From Pseudobdellovibrio sp. (GTDB lineage Bacteria; Bdellovibrionota; Bdellovibrionia; Bdellovibrionales; Bdellovibrionaceae), in assembly GCA_025449725.1 (NCBI GenBank), contig JANWIU010000031.1, positions 1-5,152 of the forward strand: a stretch of DNA of 5,152 bases, read 5' to 3'. Position numbers and translations under genes: made by a program. Of the stretch, positions 1-5,152 are shown piece after piece. Below the pieces are notes generated by a model, which was given only the letters and a program-made list of their open reading frames with translations, did not search any database and was not told where the DNA came from. The stretch's first letter is position 1. Each line of letters starts with the position of its first letter.

Positions 1-53
1 AAGACGCATTTCTTTATGCGCGCTTAAAAACTGACGAGGTTATTACAGAATGA
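1..53 (+). CDS. C-terminal end of an upstream gene (partial, unidentified)
   Basis: Reading from base 3 gives an open frame encoding DAFLYARLKTDEVITE and then a TGA stop at 51-53. The stop overlaps the rimO ATG at 50-52 in an ATGA arrangement, the usual signature of translationally coupled genes. The two other forward frames also run to stops here (TAA at 25-27 and TGA at 32-34), so the frame choice rests on the overlap geometry alone. Too little is present to name the product. If the reading is right, rimO is an internal cistron of an operon that begins outside the window, and its Shine-Dalgarno sequence lies inside this gene. Confidence 0.5.
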   Translation, partial: DAFLYARLKTDEVITE

Positions 54-1429
54 AGTCCCAAACTGAAGAAACTAAAAACAAAAAAGTTCATTTCATCAGT
101 TTAGGTTGTCCTAAGAATCTGGTTGATAGTGAAATCATGGCCGGCACTCTGATGAAAGACGGTTTCAGCGTGGTTGCTGATGCTGAAGAAGCTGATACGG
201 TTGTCGTTAACACCTGTGGCTTTATTGAAGATTCAAAAAAGGAATCGATTCAGCGTATATTAGACATGGCTCAGCTAAAAGAGCAGGGCAAAATAAAAAA
301 GGTTGTTGTCGCCGGTTGTTTAACTCAACGATATAAAGATGACTTGGTTGAAGGTTTGCCTGAAGCGGATTTATTTGTAGGTTCGGGCGAGTTTCAAAAC
401 ATTGCAAAAATTTTAAAAGCCAATGATGAAGGGGAAAAGCGCAAAACCTACTTCAACTTGCCGACTTACTTGCAAGAAACTGATACTCCGCGCGTGAATT
501 CGCAGCCGGGGCATCGCGCCTATTTGAAGATTTCTGAAGGGTGCATGAAGCGTTGTGCATTTTGTGCGATTCCATTGATTCGCGGTAATTTACAGTCGCG
601 CACATTGCAGAACATTGTAAACGAAGCAAAGCTGTTAGCCGCAGGCGGAGTTAAAGAGCTGATTATTATCAGTCATGATTTCACTGATTACGGATGGGAT
701 TTACGCCGAAAAAATGCCGAAGCTAAAGAAGCCCCTGTTGAACTATTGAGACAGCTGGCAGCTATTGACGGCATTAAGTGGATTCGATTGCTGTATTTAT
801 ATCCGGATGGAATTACTCCTGAGATGATTGATTTAATTAAGAACAACGATAAATTTGTAAAGTATTTCGATATGCCGTTACAGCACGTTAACGACAATGT
901 GCTAAAGCGCATGAATCGCAAAATGACCAGAGCCGAAATCGTTGAAGCCCTGAATCTTATCAGAAAAGAGATTCCGGAAGCGGTTATCAGAACTCAATTT
1001 ATAGTGGGCTTTCCGGGCGAGACAGAAGAAAACTTCGAAGAGCTGTTACAATTTATCGCTGAACAGAAGTTTGACCGCGTAGGTTGTTTCCAATATTCAC
1101 CAGAGGAAAATACTCCGGGTGGCAAAATGGATCAGCAGGTTGATGACGAAACAAAACAACGACGTTACGAAGCGGTTATGGAAGTACAACAGAATATCTC
1201 TCGCGATAAACACAAAGCCTTCATCGGAAAAACACTTGAAGTTGTAGTCGAAGGTTTAAGTGATGAGACTGATTTACTTTTACAAGGCCGTATGTCACAG
1301 CAAGCGCCTGAAATTGACGGTGTGGTGTTAATCAATGATGGTCAAGCCAGCATTGGTCAGTTTGTTCGCGTGAAGATCACGGACAGCATGGAATACGACC
1401 TCATCGGAGAAATCGTTGAATCAATATAA
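50..1429 (+). CDS. rimO: Ribosomal protein S12 methylthiotransferase RimO
   Basis: This radical-SAM enzyme adds a methylthio group to the beta-carbon of a conserved aspartate of ribosomal protein S12, using two 4Fe-4S clusters and S-adenosylmethionine in the cytoplasm. The 459 residues show the full three-domain layout. The N-terminal MTTase domain (about 12-120) has cluster ligands C20 (SLGCPKN), C56 (NTCGF) and C90 (AGCLTQ). The radical-SAM core has the C165-x3-C169-x2-C172 motif, followed by IPLIRG. The core continues with YFDMPLQH near 272-279 and the IVGFPGETEENF segment near 318-329. A C-terminal TRAM domain (about 390-459) includes the APEIDG motif. The PLQH and APEIDG segments and the S12-type core favour RimO over MiaB, which lacks this TRAM pattern. 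Length is close to the E. coli enzyme (about 440). The ATG follows GAGGT at 36-40 with 9 nt spacing. The gene overlaps its upstream neighbour by 4 nt and its downstream neighbour by 14 nt. One mild oddity is SHDFTDYG at 208-215, where AQDT-type motifs are common. Confidence 0.96.
   Translation: MKSQTEETKNKKVHFISLGCPKNLVDSEIMAGTLMKDGFSVVADAEEADTVVVNTCGFIEDSKKESIQRILDMAQLKEQGKIKKVVVAGCLTQRYKDDLVEGLPEADLFVGSGEFQNIAKILKANDEGEKRKTYFNLPTYLQETDTPRVNSQPGHRAYLKISEGCMKRCAFCAIPLIRGNLQSRTLQNIVNEAKLLAAGGVKELIIISHDFTDYGWDLRRKNAEAKEAPVELLRQLAAIDGIKWIRLLYLYPDGITPEMIDLIKNNDKFVKYFDMPLQHVNDNVLKRMNRKMTRAEIVEALNLIRKEIPEAVIRTQFIVGFPGETEENFEELLQFIAEQKFDRVGCFQYSPEENTPGGKMDQQVDDETKQRRYEAVMEVQQNISRDKHKAFIGKTLEVVVEGLSDETDLLLQGRMSQQAPEIDGVVLINDGQASIGQFVRVKITDSMEYDLIGEIVESI
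1406..1409 (+). promoter_or_regulatory. Shine-Dalgarno for the TTG-started gene after rimO
   Basis: GGAG lies 6 nt before the TTG at 1416, inside the last codons of rimO. No ATG or GTG in the same frame lies nearby, so this site is what supports the TTG start and the 14-nt overlap with rimO. Confidence 0.6.
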
Positions 1430-1946
1430 TCATTTACTTTCCTTTGATCTTTCTTCTTACGGAGCAGGACTTTCACTCGTTAATCAGTTTGTGGATAACG
1501 ACGGATGCAAGGATTTTGAACTAAGCCCTTGCGGAAATACAGCCCAGTTAATTTTGCTCATGCGAGACACGATGGTTTTAAAAGTCGTGCAGGAAAGCGC
1601 GATTTCACTTTTAAAATCGCAAATTCTGGATATGCAATTGATTGAAAATCTTCAGCCACAGTTGTTGCCGTGCTACTTGAGCCAAAACAAAGTGGCCCTG
1701 CACAAAAAGCTTTATGTTTTTGAGGGTCCGTTTGTTTCTTCCGGGCTGGTGCTGATGCAGGATTTATTAAATCAGGGTGCCCAGGCTGTAGACTTTAGAA
1801 TTGTGCGCACGTCTCCTAAGAACGTCATTGTTACAGTTACCAGTGATTCTGCATTGGACAGTAAATCTGCTGATCAGCTGAAATTTAAAATGACGCTTAT
1901 TGATTCTATTCAAAATTCTTTAAAAGATTTTTACCAAACAACTTAG
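1416..1946 (+). CDS. Unrecognised protein, apparent two-fold tandem duplication
   Basis: This 176-residue protein has no signal peptide or membrane segment, so it is probably cytoplasmic. I do not recognise a named family. The two halves look alike with an offset of about 92 residues. Residues 18-52 (GLSLVNQF...DFELSPCGNTAQLILLMRDT) align with residues 110-145 (GLVLMQDL...DFRIVRTSPKNVIVTVTSDS). The segments on either side also follow the same order: a hydrophobic strand before, and a helix containing LLK/QLK followed by a Leu-rich stretch after. The implied strand-helix-strand-strand-helix order and unit size of about 85-90 residues resemble the BMC (microcompartment shell) fold, but this is a shape comparison only. 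The first half has cysteines C31, C39 and C86. The gene starts with TTG, has a good Shine-Dalgarno, overlaps rimO by 14 nt and is likely co-translated with it, suggesting a role near ribosome or iron-sulfur metabolism, although neighbourhood alone cannot show that. It ends at TAG 1944-1946, facing the TPR gene. Confidence 0.8.
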   Translation: MNQYNHLLSFDLSSYGAGLSLVNQFVDNDGCKDFELSPCGNTAQLILLMRDTMVLKVVQESAISLLKSQILDMQLIENLQPQLLPCYLSQNKVALHKKLYVFEGPFVSSGLVLMQDLLNQGAQAVDFRIVRTSPKNVIVTVTSDSALDSKSADQLKFKMTLIDSIQNSLKDFYQTT

Positions 1947-1954
1947 GGATCATG

Positions 1955-2023
1955 TCACAGGCCGCAGCTGCTCTATTGATCACAAGCCGCAGCTGCTCTG
2001 TTAATTTACAAGCCACAACTGCT
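1955..2023 (-). repeat. Three imperfect copies of an 18-nt gene end (SSCGL-stop)
   Basis: Cores lie at 1955-1972, 1980-1997 and 2006-2023, spaced 25 and 26 nt apart. Read on the minus strand, each encodes Ser-Ser-Cys-Gly-Leu and then a stop. The copy at 2006-2023 is the true C-terminus of the TPR gene (stop TAA); the two copies beyond it end in TGA. Copies 1 and 2 differ at one base, and copies 2 and 3 at three. All differences are synonymous or swap one stop for another. The outer two copies each contain the self-complementary octamer GCAGCTGC (1964-1971 and 1989-1996), so they could also pair with each other in RNA. They fill nearly all of the convergent intergenic gap. No T-tract follows on either strand, so I do not call a classical terminator. 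Confidence 0.8.
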
Positions 2024-3265
2024 TGATAGCTTCATAAATTTTTCAGCTTCGGGAATTTTGTCGTCGTTCAGTTTTTTATAGGCTTTTCGGACTTCAACTT
2101 CGTATCGTGGATTCAGCTTGCAGGCTTGTTTAAACGTTGCCCACGCCTCGTTATAATTTAAAGCCTTGATCTGAGCCCAAGCCAGTCCTAAAACGGCGCG
2201 AGCCGAGCGCGGGCTTTGGTCTACGCTTAATTTAAAATATTTTACAGCCTCATCCACTTTGTTTTCCATGATTGCGATTTCAGCGATACAAACATTCCCC
2301 ATTTCGGTGGCTTTGACGTTATTTGCTCTTCTAAAAAGATCGCGTGCTCTTTTTAAATTCTCTCTTTCACGATACGTGATGCCCGCAAAAATCAGAGGAA
2401 ACGGATCGCCCGGATATTTGGTAGCGGCTGTCAAGCATACGCTTTCTCCGTCGGCATTTAATGCATTTAAAACCATAGACTCACAGAGCTCGCGCAGATA
2501 GCGATCTTTTCTCATCTTGTTGAGATCTTCGTAAATCGCACTGGCTTCGTAATAGTTTTGTTCTTTGGCATAAATTTCTGCCATTGTTTTCAGAGAAAAC
2601 TCATCCATCGAACTTTTTTCGTCATCAATTACTTTTTGCAAATGAGAAATCGCTTCACGATAGTTTCTTTTACCGTAAGCTGAAAATGCATTAAGCCGGT
2701 TTAGATCGCTGGTGCTCAGCTTTTTTTTCCGCAATGAAGAAATCAGTCTTTCAAAATTCTTCATACTTTGGGTTTCTAACAGTTCTGCCAGTAGAATAAA
2801 TGAGGCTTTCACATCAGAAGATTCCGAGCTGATTGCGGCATCAGTTTGCTCTGTCAGTGAGGTCAACTTTGCGCTGAAAAGTTCCAGCGATTGGTATTGA
2901 AGCTTGTCATATTCCTTGCTTCGGCAAATAGACTGATGTTCTTCGAATTTTCCACCTGTTGCTTTATCAATATTTAAAATCGCATTCGGATCTAAAGTTC
3001 CCGGAGGACTTAAAATATTTGTGGCGGCTCCGCCTGTAGTTGAAGGAACTGTTGCAGCCGGTGCCGGTGCAGCCGCCGGGGCAGGTGCGGGTGCTGCGGG
3101 AGCAGGTGCCGGCGCTTGAGCAGCCGGAGCTGCAGGTGCCGCCGGAACCGGGCCTGGACTTAAGGTGCTGCCTGTAGGAGCTGGAGGTTGTTGCCCATGA
3201 CTCAAACTGAGACAGGTCAGATTCAGCAGCATGGCAACAATAGGAATTTTGTAATGTTTCACCAT
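2006..3265 (-). CDS. Exported TPR-repeat protein with Pro/Ala-rich linker
   Basis: The 419-residue protein begins with a signal peptide: MVKHYK, a hydrophobic stretch at 7-21, and a plausible signal peptidase I site after SHG (residue 24). C18 is not in a convincing lipobox, so a lipoprotein is less likely. Residues 26-72 are almost only Pro and Ala, a flexible or wall-spanning linker. From about 110 to the end the chain is helical with tetratricopeptide-like units. The clearest are at 188-215 (NAFSAYGKRNYREAISHLQKV), 227-250 (AEIYAKEQNYYEASAIYEDL), 290-316, 323-349 and 357-385 (ALNYNEAWATFKQACKLNP). TPRs are protein-interaction scaffolds, so it probably acts as a periplasmic or envelope adaptor. 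The mature chain has six cysteines (C114, C261, C277, C326, C382, C417), an even number compatible with disulfides. ATG at 3263-3265 is preceded by GGAAA with 7 nt spacing. It is divergent from the pilin-like gene, 31 bp away, which suggests a functional pair. The partner and exact role are unknown. Confidence 0.88.
   Translation of the reverse strand: MVKHYKIPIVAMLLNLTCLSLSHGQQPPAPTGSTLSPGPVPAAPAAPAAQAPAPAPAAPAPAPAAAPAPAATVPSTTGGAATNILSPPGTLDPNAILNIDKATGGKFEEHQSICRSKEYDKLQYQSLELFSAKLTSLTEQTDAAISSESSDVKASFILLAELLETQSMKNFERLISSLRKKKLSTSDLNRLNAFSAYGKRNYREAISHLQKVIDDEKSSMDEFSLKTMAEIYAKEQNYYEASAIYEDLNKMRKDRYLRELCESMVLNALNADGESVCLTAATKYPGDPFPLIFAGITYRERENLKRARDLFRRANNVKATEMGNVCIAEIAIMENKVDEAVKYFKLSVDQSPRSARAVLGLAWAQIKALNYNEAWATFKQACKLNPRYEVEVRKAYKKLNDDKIPEAEKFMKLSSSCGL
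3050..3190 (-). repeat. Low-complexity Pro/Ala-coding tract
   Basis: This GC-rich stretch of GCx and CCx codons encodes residues 26-72 of the TPR protein, with short degenerate PAPA/APAA repeats. It is markedly richer in G+C than the surrounding DNA, as expected from Pro and Ala codons. Such tracts commonly vary in length between strains by slippage or recombination. Confidence 0.75.
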
Positions 3266-3307
3266 AAGACTATTTCCATATCTTCCGATAAGTAAGGTGG
3301 TGAAACA
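3255..3307. repeat. 10-bp inverted repeat spanning the divergent start codons
   Basis: TGTTTCACCA at 3255-3264 is the exact reverse complement of TGGTGAAACA at 3298-3307, with 33 bp between the arms. Each arm lies over the first codons of one divergent gene, so both proteins start with (M/V)VK(H/Q). It may be a shared operator or merely the outcome of two similar start regions. I found no convincing -35/-10 pair in the 31-bp gap for either gene. Confidence 0.6.
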
Positions 3308-4283
3308 AGACCAGAAATCCTATTTTTATGATCTCCGTAAATCAAGATCAGGCCAGGCCGTGGTTGAATACGTCCTTTTGCTGGTTGTATTGGTCGGATT
3401 AGTTTTGGGATCGATGAAAATCTTCAAGACAATCGATAGCGGAATTCAGGATTACATCGGAAAATACTTTGTCTGTTTGATGGAATACGGAGAGCTCCCG
3501 ACTTTAGGAGTTCAAAACACGGATTTAAAAAAACATATGAGTGGGTCAGGTAAAAAGTGCGACACTCAATTTGAAGCTTTCAGTTTTGATGGTGGGCGAC
3601 CGCCTTCCGGTGGCGGTGGCAGTAGTGGTGGTAGTGGCAGTAGTGGAAACAATTCACAAAGTGCGAATGGTAGAAACGGAAACAGCAGCGACGACCGCAA
3701 GGGCGGAGGAAGTAACTCAGCCGCAAATGCTGACCGCAGTAAAAATGGATCGGTTGATGACACCAGTGATGGATCAAATGTGGCGGGCAGAAGCGGCAAG
3801 GGTTCGGGTTCAGGCAGTAAAAGGCCTGAAGTTCAGCGGGCCGGGCCGGGTATAGGAACACTTGATAGCGGCATCGGAGAAGATGACAGCAAATCTAGAA
3901 TTATCGACGACGAAGGGGATAGCAGCGGTGACAGCGAAAAGAAGAAGCGCCGCCGGCCGAGACGTACTGTTATCGGTTATGCTGATGATTACAGGGCCAT
4001 TGGCGGCAAAGCCTTGCAAGAAATTGAAAAAACACAAAAGCGTTTTAGTAGCGCTAGAAAGCCTACAAGCACAGTGCTGAAAATAGATGCTGAAGAAGGC
4101 GGCTCGGGCCCTTACAGAAAGGCTTTTACACCTCCTGAACGCAAGCCAGATGCTGAAATAAAAGACAAAGAATCAGGATTTAGTTTCGGAAGTTTATTTA
4201 AGTGGCTACTCATCGGTGGAATGATCGTGGCGATTATCGTTTTCTTCGGCGGACAGCTGTTAAATTACTCAAATTCAGACTGA
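3297..4283 (+). CDS. Pilin-like protein with class III signal motif, Gly/Ser-rich spacer and C-terminal membrane helix
   Basis: The 328-residue product opens with a basic leader (RKSRSG) followed by QAVVEYVLLLVVLVGLVLG. This matches prepilin peptidase substrates of the Flp/TadE type: cleavage expected after G19, Glu at mature +5 (E24) next to Tyr, then a hydrophobic helix (about 22-40). C60 and C88 could form a disulfide in a small head region. Residues 97-175 are Gly/Ser/Asn rich and surely disordered. Residues 215-223 are a strongly basic run (KKKRRRPRR). Residues 302-320 (KWLLIGGMIVAIIVFFGG) form a second membrane helix with a short tail. A second helix at the end is unusual for a pilin. 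With the usual topology, the middle would be periplasmic and both ends anchored in the inner membrane. Start choice: two adjacent GTG codons (3297 and 3300), no in-frame ATG downstream before the motif, an in-frame stop at 3252-3254, and no good Shine-Dalgarno. It is divergent from the TPR gene. Assignment to the Tad/Flp class is by motif only, and I see no tad genes here. Confidence 0.85.
   Translation: MVKQDQKSYFYDLRKSRSGQAVVEYVLLLVVLVGLVLGSMKIFKTIDSGIQDYIGKYFVCLMEYGELPTLGVQNTDLKKHMSGSGKKCDTQFEAFSFDGGRPPSGGGGSSGGSGSSGNNSQSANGRNGNSSDDRKGGGSNSAANADRSKNGSVDDTSDGSNVAGRSGKGSGSGSKRPEVQRAGPGIGTLDSGIGEDDSKSRIIDDEGDSSGDSEKKKRRRPRRTVIGYADDYRAIGGKALQEIEKTQKRFSSARKPTSTVLKIDAEEGGSGPYRKAFTPPERKPDAEIKDKESGFSFGSLFKWLLIGGMIVAIIVFFGGQLLNYSNSD
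3617..3646 (+). repeat. 12-bp direct repeat within the Gly/Ser-coding tract
   Basis: TGGCAGTAGTGG occurs at 3617-3628 and again at 3635-3646, an 18-bp (six-codon) period encoding the G-S-S-G pattern. It lies inside the Gly/Ser-rich region of the pilin-like gene. A change of one period would keep the frame, so length variation between strains would be tolerated. Confidence 0.7.
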
Positions 4284-4345
4284 TAAGACGAGTATTGGCA
4301 ACGCTTTGCGCGATCTAAATTTTCTACACACCGAACATTTCTGAA

Positions 4346-4375
4346 TTGAATCTTTTCACAAAAAATTCTTATAAC
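4346..4375 (+). promoter_or_regulatory. Candidate sigma-70-type promoter for the DUF2203-nadE pair
   Basis: TTGAAT (4346-4351, four of six to TTGACA) is followed after 18 bp by TATAAC (4370-4375, five of six to TATAAT). Transcription from about 4382 would place the Shine-Dalgarno at 4388-4392 in a short leader. It sits in the 116-bp gap after the pilin-like gene, where no hairpin terminator was seen. Such hexamers occur by chance in AT-leaning DNA, so confidence is moderate. Confidence 0.4.
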
Positions 4376-4387
4376 AGGTTTCTTACA

Positions 4388-4392
4388 AAGGA
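4388..4392 (+). promoter_or_regulatory. Shine-Dalgarno deciding the DUF2203 start
   Basis: AAGGA lies 7 nt upstream of TTG at 4400-4402, in the reading frame of the DUF2203 protein. A more distant in-frame TTG at 4346 has no such site and coincides with the putative -35 box, so the 4400 start is preferred. Confidence 0.6.
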
Positions 4393-4399
4393 ATGCGCT

Positions 4400-4801
4400 T
4401 TGATCGAAATCATCAGTCAAAATTCTCATCGTTATTTCACATTGCAAGAAGCGCAAAACATGTTGCCGCTGATTTATCGTTTAACTGATGAATCTGCTAA
4501 AGCGGTGAAATATTTAATGGCCTGCATAAATGCTTTGCCTGATAAAAAATCGGATAGAGCCGTTGAGTTACAAGAACAGATCAATGACATCATCAGTAAA
4601 TGGCAAAGCAAGTTAGAAAGACTGGGAGCAAAGCCAAAAGGTCTTTGGCTTGCTGATTTCGACTTTGGTGACGGCTACTACTGCTGGAAGTTTCCTGAAG
4701 TGAAAATTTTATTCAAACATGGCTACCAAGATGGCTTCACCGGGCGTATTCTCATTGAATCGAACGAGGAAACCCATGAGAATTGCCCTTGCCCAAATTA
4801 A
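4400..4801 (+). CDS. DUF2203 family protein
   Basis: From TTG 4400 the product is 133 residues, normal for DUF2203, a small helical family of unknown function. The N-terminal signature is RYFTLQEAQNMLPLIYRL (residues 11-28). A long helical, probably coiled-coil region (29-75) follows. The C-terminal signature includes the GLW.ADFDFG segment (81-90), YYCWKFPE (93-100), and HGYQDGFTGR (107-116), which corresponds to the family's W/Y-H-x-x-x-GFxGR block. No signal peptide or membrane segment is present, so it should be cytoplasmic. The tail ESNEETHENCPCPN lies beyond the family core and overlaps the start of nadE by 26 nt, so its sequence may be shaped by that overlap. A start at TTG 4346 would add 18 residues without family similarity. 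Co-transcription with nadE is likely; a functional link to NAD synthesis is possible but not shown. Confidence 0.88.
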   Translation: MIEIISQNSHRYFTLQEAQNMLPLIYRLTDESAKAVKYLMACINALPDKKSDRAVELQEQINDIISKWQSKLERLGAKPKGLWLADFDFGDGYYCWKFPEVKILFKHGYQDGFTGRILIESNEETHENCPCPN

Positions 4802-5152
4802 TCCTGTCTTAGGCGATTTTGAAAATAATAAAAATAAAATAGTCCGTTATGCTAACCGCGCTTTAGAAAAGAAGGCGGAGCTCGTTATATTTCCTGAGGC
4901 CTCTTTATTCGGTTACCATCCCTTTGATTTGTTGGAGCGCGCTGCAATCGTCGATCAGCAGTTAAAAGCGCTGCAGAGCCTTGTTAAAGCGATTCCTCCT
5001 GGCATTCATGTGCTGGTTGGCGGGTTCGAAAAAAATAAAGCAAAAAAAGGCCGCCCCTATTTTTATTCTGCATTTTTACTGACGCGCGGAAATGTTGTTT
5101 TAGCTTTTCAAAATGAATTGTTACCAAGTGGCGATGTTGTTGATGAAGCGCG
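4776..5152 (+). CDS. nadE: Glutamine-dependent NAD+ synthetase, N-terminal glutaminase part (3' truncated by window)
   Basis: NadE amidates nicotinic acid adenine dinucleotide to NAD+ using ATP. The glutamine-dependent form carries an N-terminal nitrilase-fold domain that releases ammonia from glutamine. The visible 125 residues match that domain: MRIALAQINPVLGDFENN at the start, the LVIFPEASLFGYHPFDLL block (36-53) with the catalytic Glu at E41, then LPSGDVVDE (116-124), which corresponds to the LP(N/T)Y.VFDE block. The catalytic Lys of the Glu-Lys-Cys triad is expected four residues before that Pro, but here the residue is N113 (AFQNELLP). The nucleophilic Cys and the synthetase domain lie outside the window; family members are about 540-680 residues. 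ATG at 4776 is preceded by GAGGA (4766-4770) and lies 26 nt inside the DUF2203 gene, implying coupling. Glu and block spacing make the NadE call firm over a generic nitrilase; whether its glutaminase is active is uncertain. Confidence 0.85.
   Translation, partial: MRIALAQINPVLGDFENNKNKIVRYANRALEKKAELVIFPEASLFGYHPFDLLERAAIVDQQLKALQSLVKAIPPGIHVLVGGFEKNKAKKGRPYFYSAFLLTRGNVVLAFQNELLPSGDVVDEA

Noticed and set aside
5..20. Short hairpin (CGCAT/ATGCG, 6-nt loop) before rimO
   Set aside because: The stem is only 5 bp with no T-tract, and it falls inside the likely end of the upstream coding frame.
1947..2005. Bidirectional terminator between the convergent genes
   Set aside because: The GCAGCTGC copies and a GATCA/TGATC pair can form stems, but there is no T-tract on either strand. 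The repeat reading explains the sequence better.
3210..3215. Lipoprotein signal around C18 of the TPR protein
   Set aside because: The residues before the Cys (N-L-T) do not fit a lipobox, and a signal peptidase I site after SHG is more plausible.
3249..3276. Promoter TTGTAA - 16 bp - TATTTC for the pilin-like gene
   Set aside because: The -10 match is poor (three of six), and the elements lie within the start of the divergent gene, so it was not supported.
3541..3861. Open frames on both strands inside the Gly/Ser-rich part of the pilin-like gene
   Set aside because: They give biased, repetitive peptides expected from reading a GGT/AGT-rich tract out of frame, and lack family features.
4394..4399. 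ATG at 4394 as a start for the gene before nadE
   Set aside because: It is out of frame with the DUF2203 protein and gives only a short peptide.

Overview
The window reads as a gene-dense bacterial chromosome segment of moderate to slightly AT-leaning composition. The gene styles (a glutamine-dependent NadE fused to a nitrilase domain, a DUF2203 protein, a secreted TPR protein with a Pro/Ala linker, a class III pilin-like protein) would fit a Gram-negative predatory or delta-proteobacteria-like lineage such as the Bdellovibrionota. That placement is an inference from overall look, not a proven assignment. No rRNA, tRNA, CRISPR, insertion sequence or integrase was seen.

Layout. (1) Positions 1-1946, + strand: the last codons of an unidentified gene overlap the start of rimO by 4 nt (ATGA). 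rimO encodes the ribosomal protein S12 methylthiotransferase with all six iron-sulfur cysteines. Its end overlaps a TTG-started gene for an unrecognised 176-residue protein that looks like a tandem duplication of one fold. These three genes look like one translationally coupled operon. (2) Positions 1947-2028: a short convergent junction with three imperfect copies of an 18-nt core. Read on the minus strand, each copy spells Ser-Ser-Cys-Gly-Leu-stop; the innermost copy is the real 3' end of the next gene. (3) Positions 2006-4283: two divergent genes whose start codons are 31 bp apart. The minus-strand gene encodes an exported TPR protein. The plus-strand gene encodes a pilin-like protein with a class III signal motif, a long Gly/Ser-rich disordered region and a second membrane helix at the C-terminus. 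Their start regions form a perfect 10-bp inverted repeat. (4) Positions 4284-5152, + strand: a candidate promoter, a DUF2203 gene and the 5' part of nadE, overlapping by 26 nt.

Functionally, regions 1 and 4 are housekeeping (ribosome modification, NAD synthesis) with small uncharacterised partners. The central divergent pair is the most likely source of unfamiliar biology: a cell-envelope pair combining a TPR scaffold with a membrane-tethered pilin-like protein. Other points to follow up are the Asn that replaces the expected catalytic Lys in the NadE glutaminase domain and the triplicated gene end at 1955-2023.
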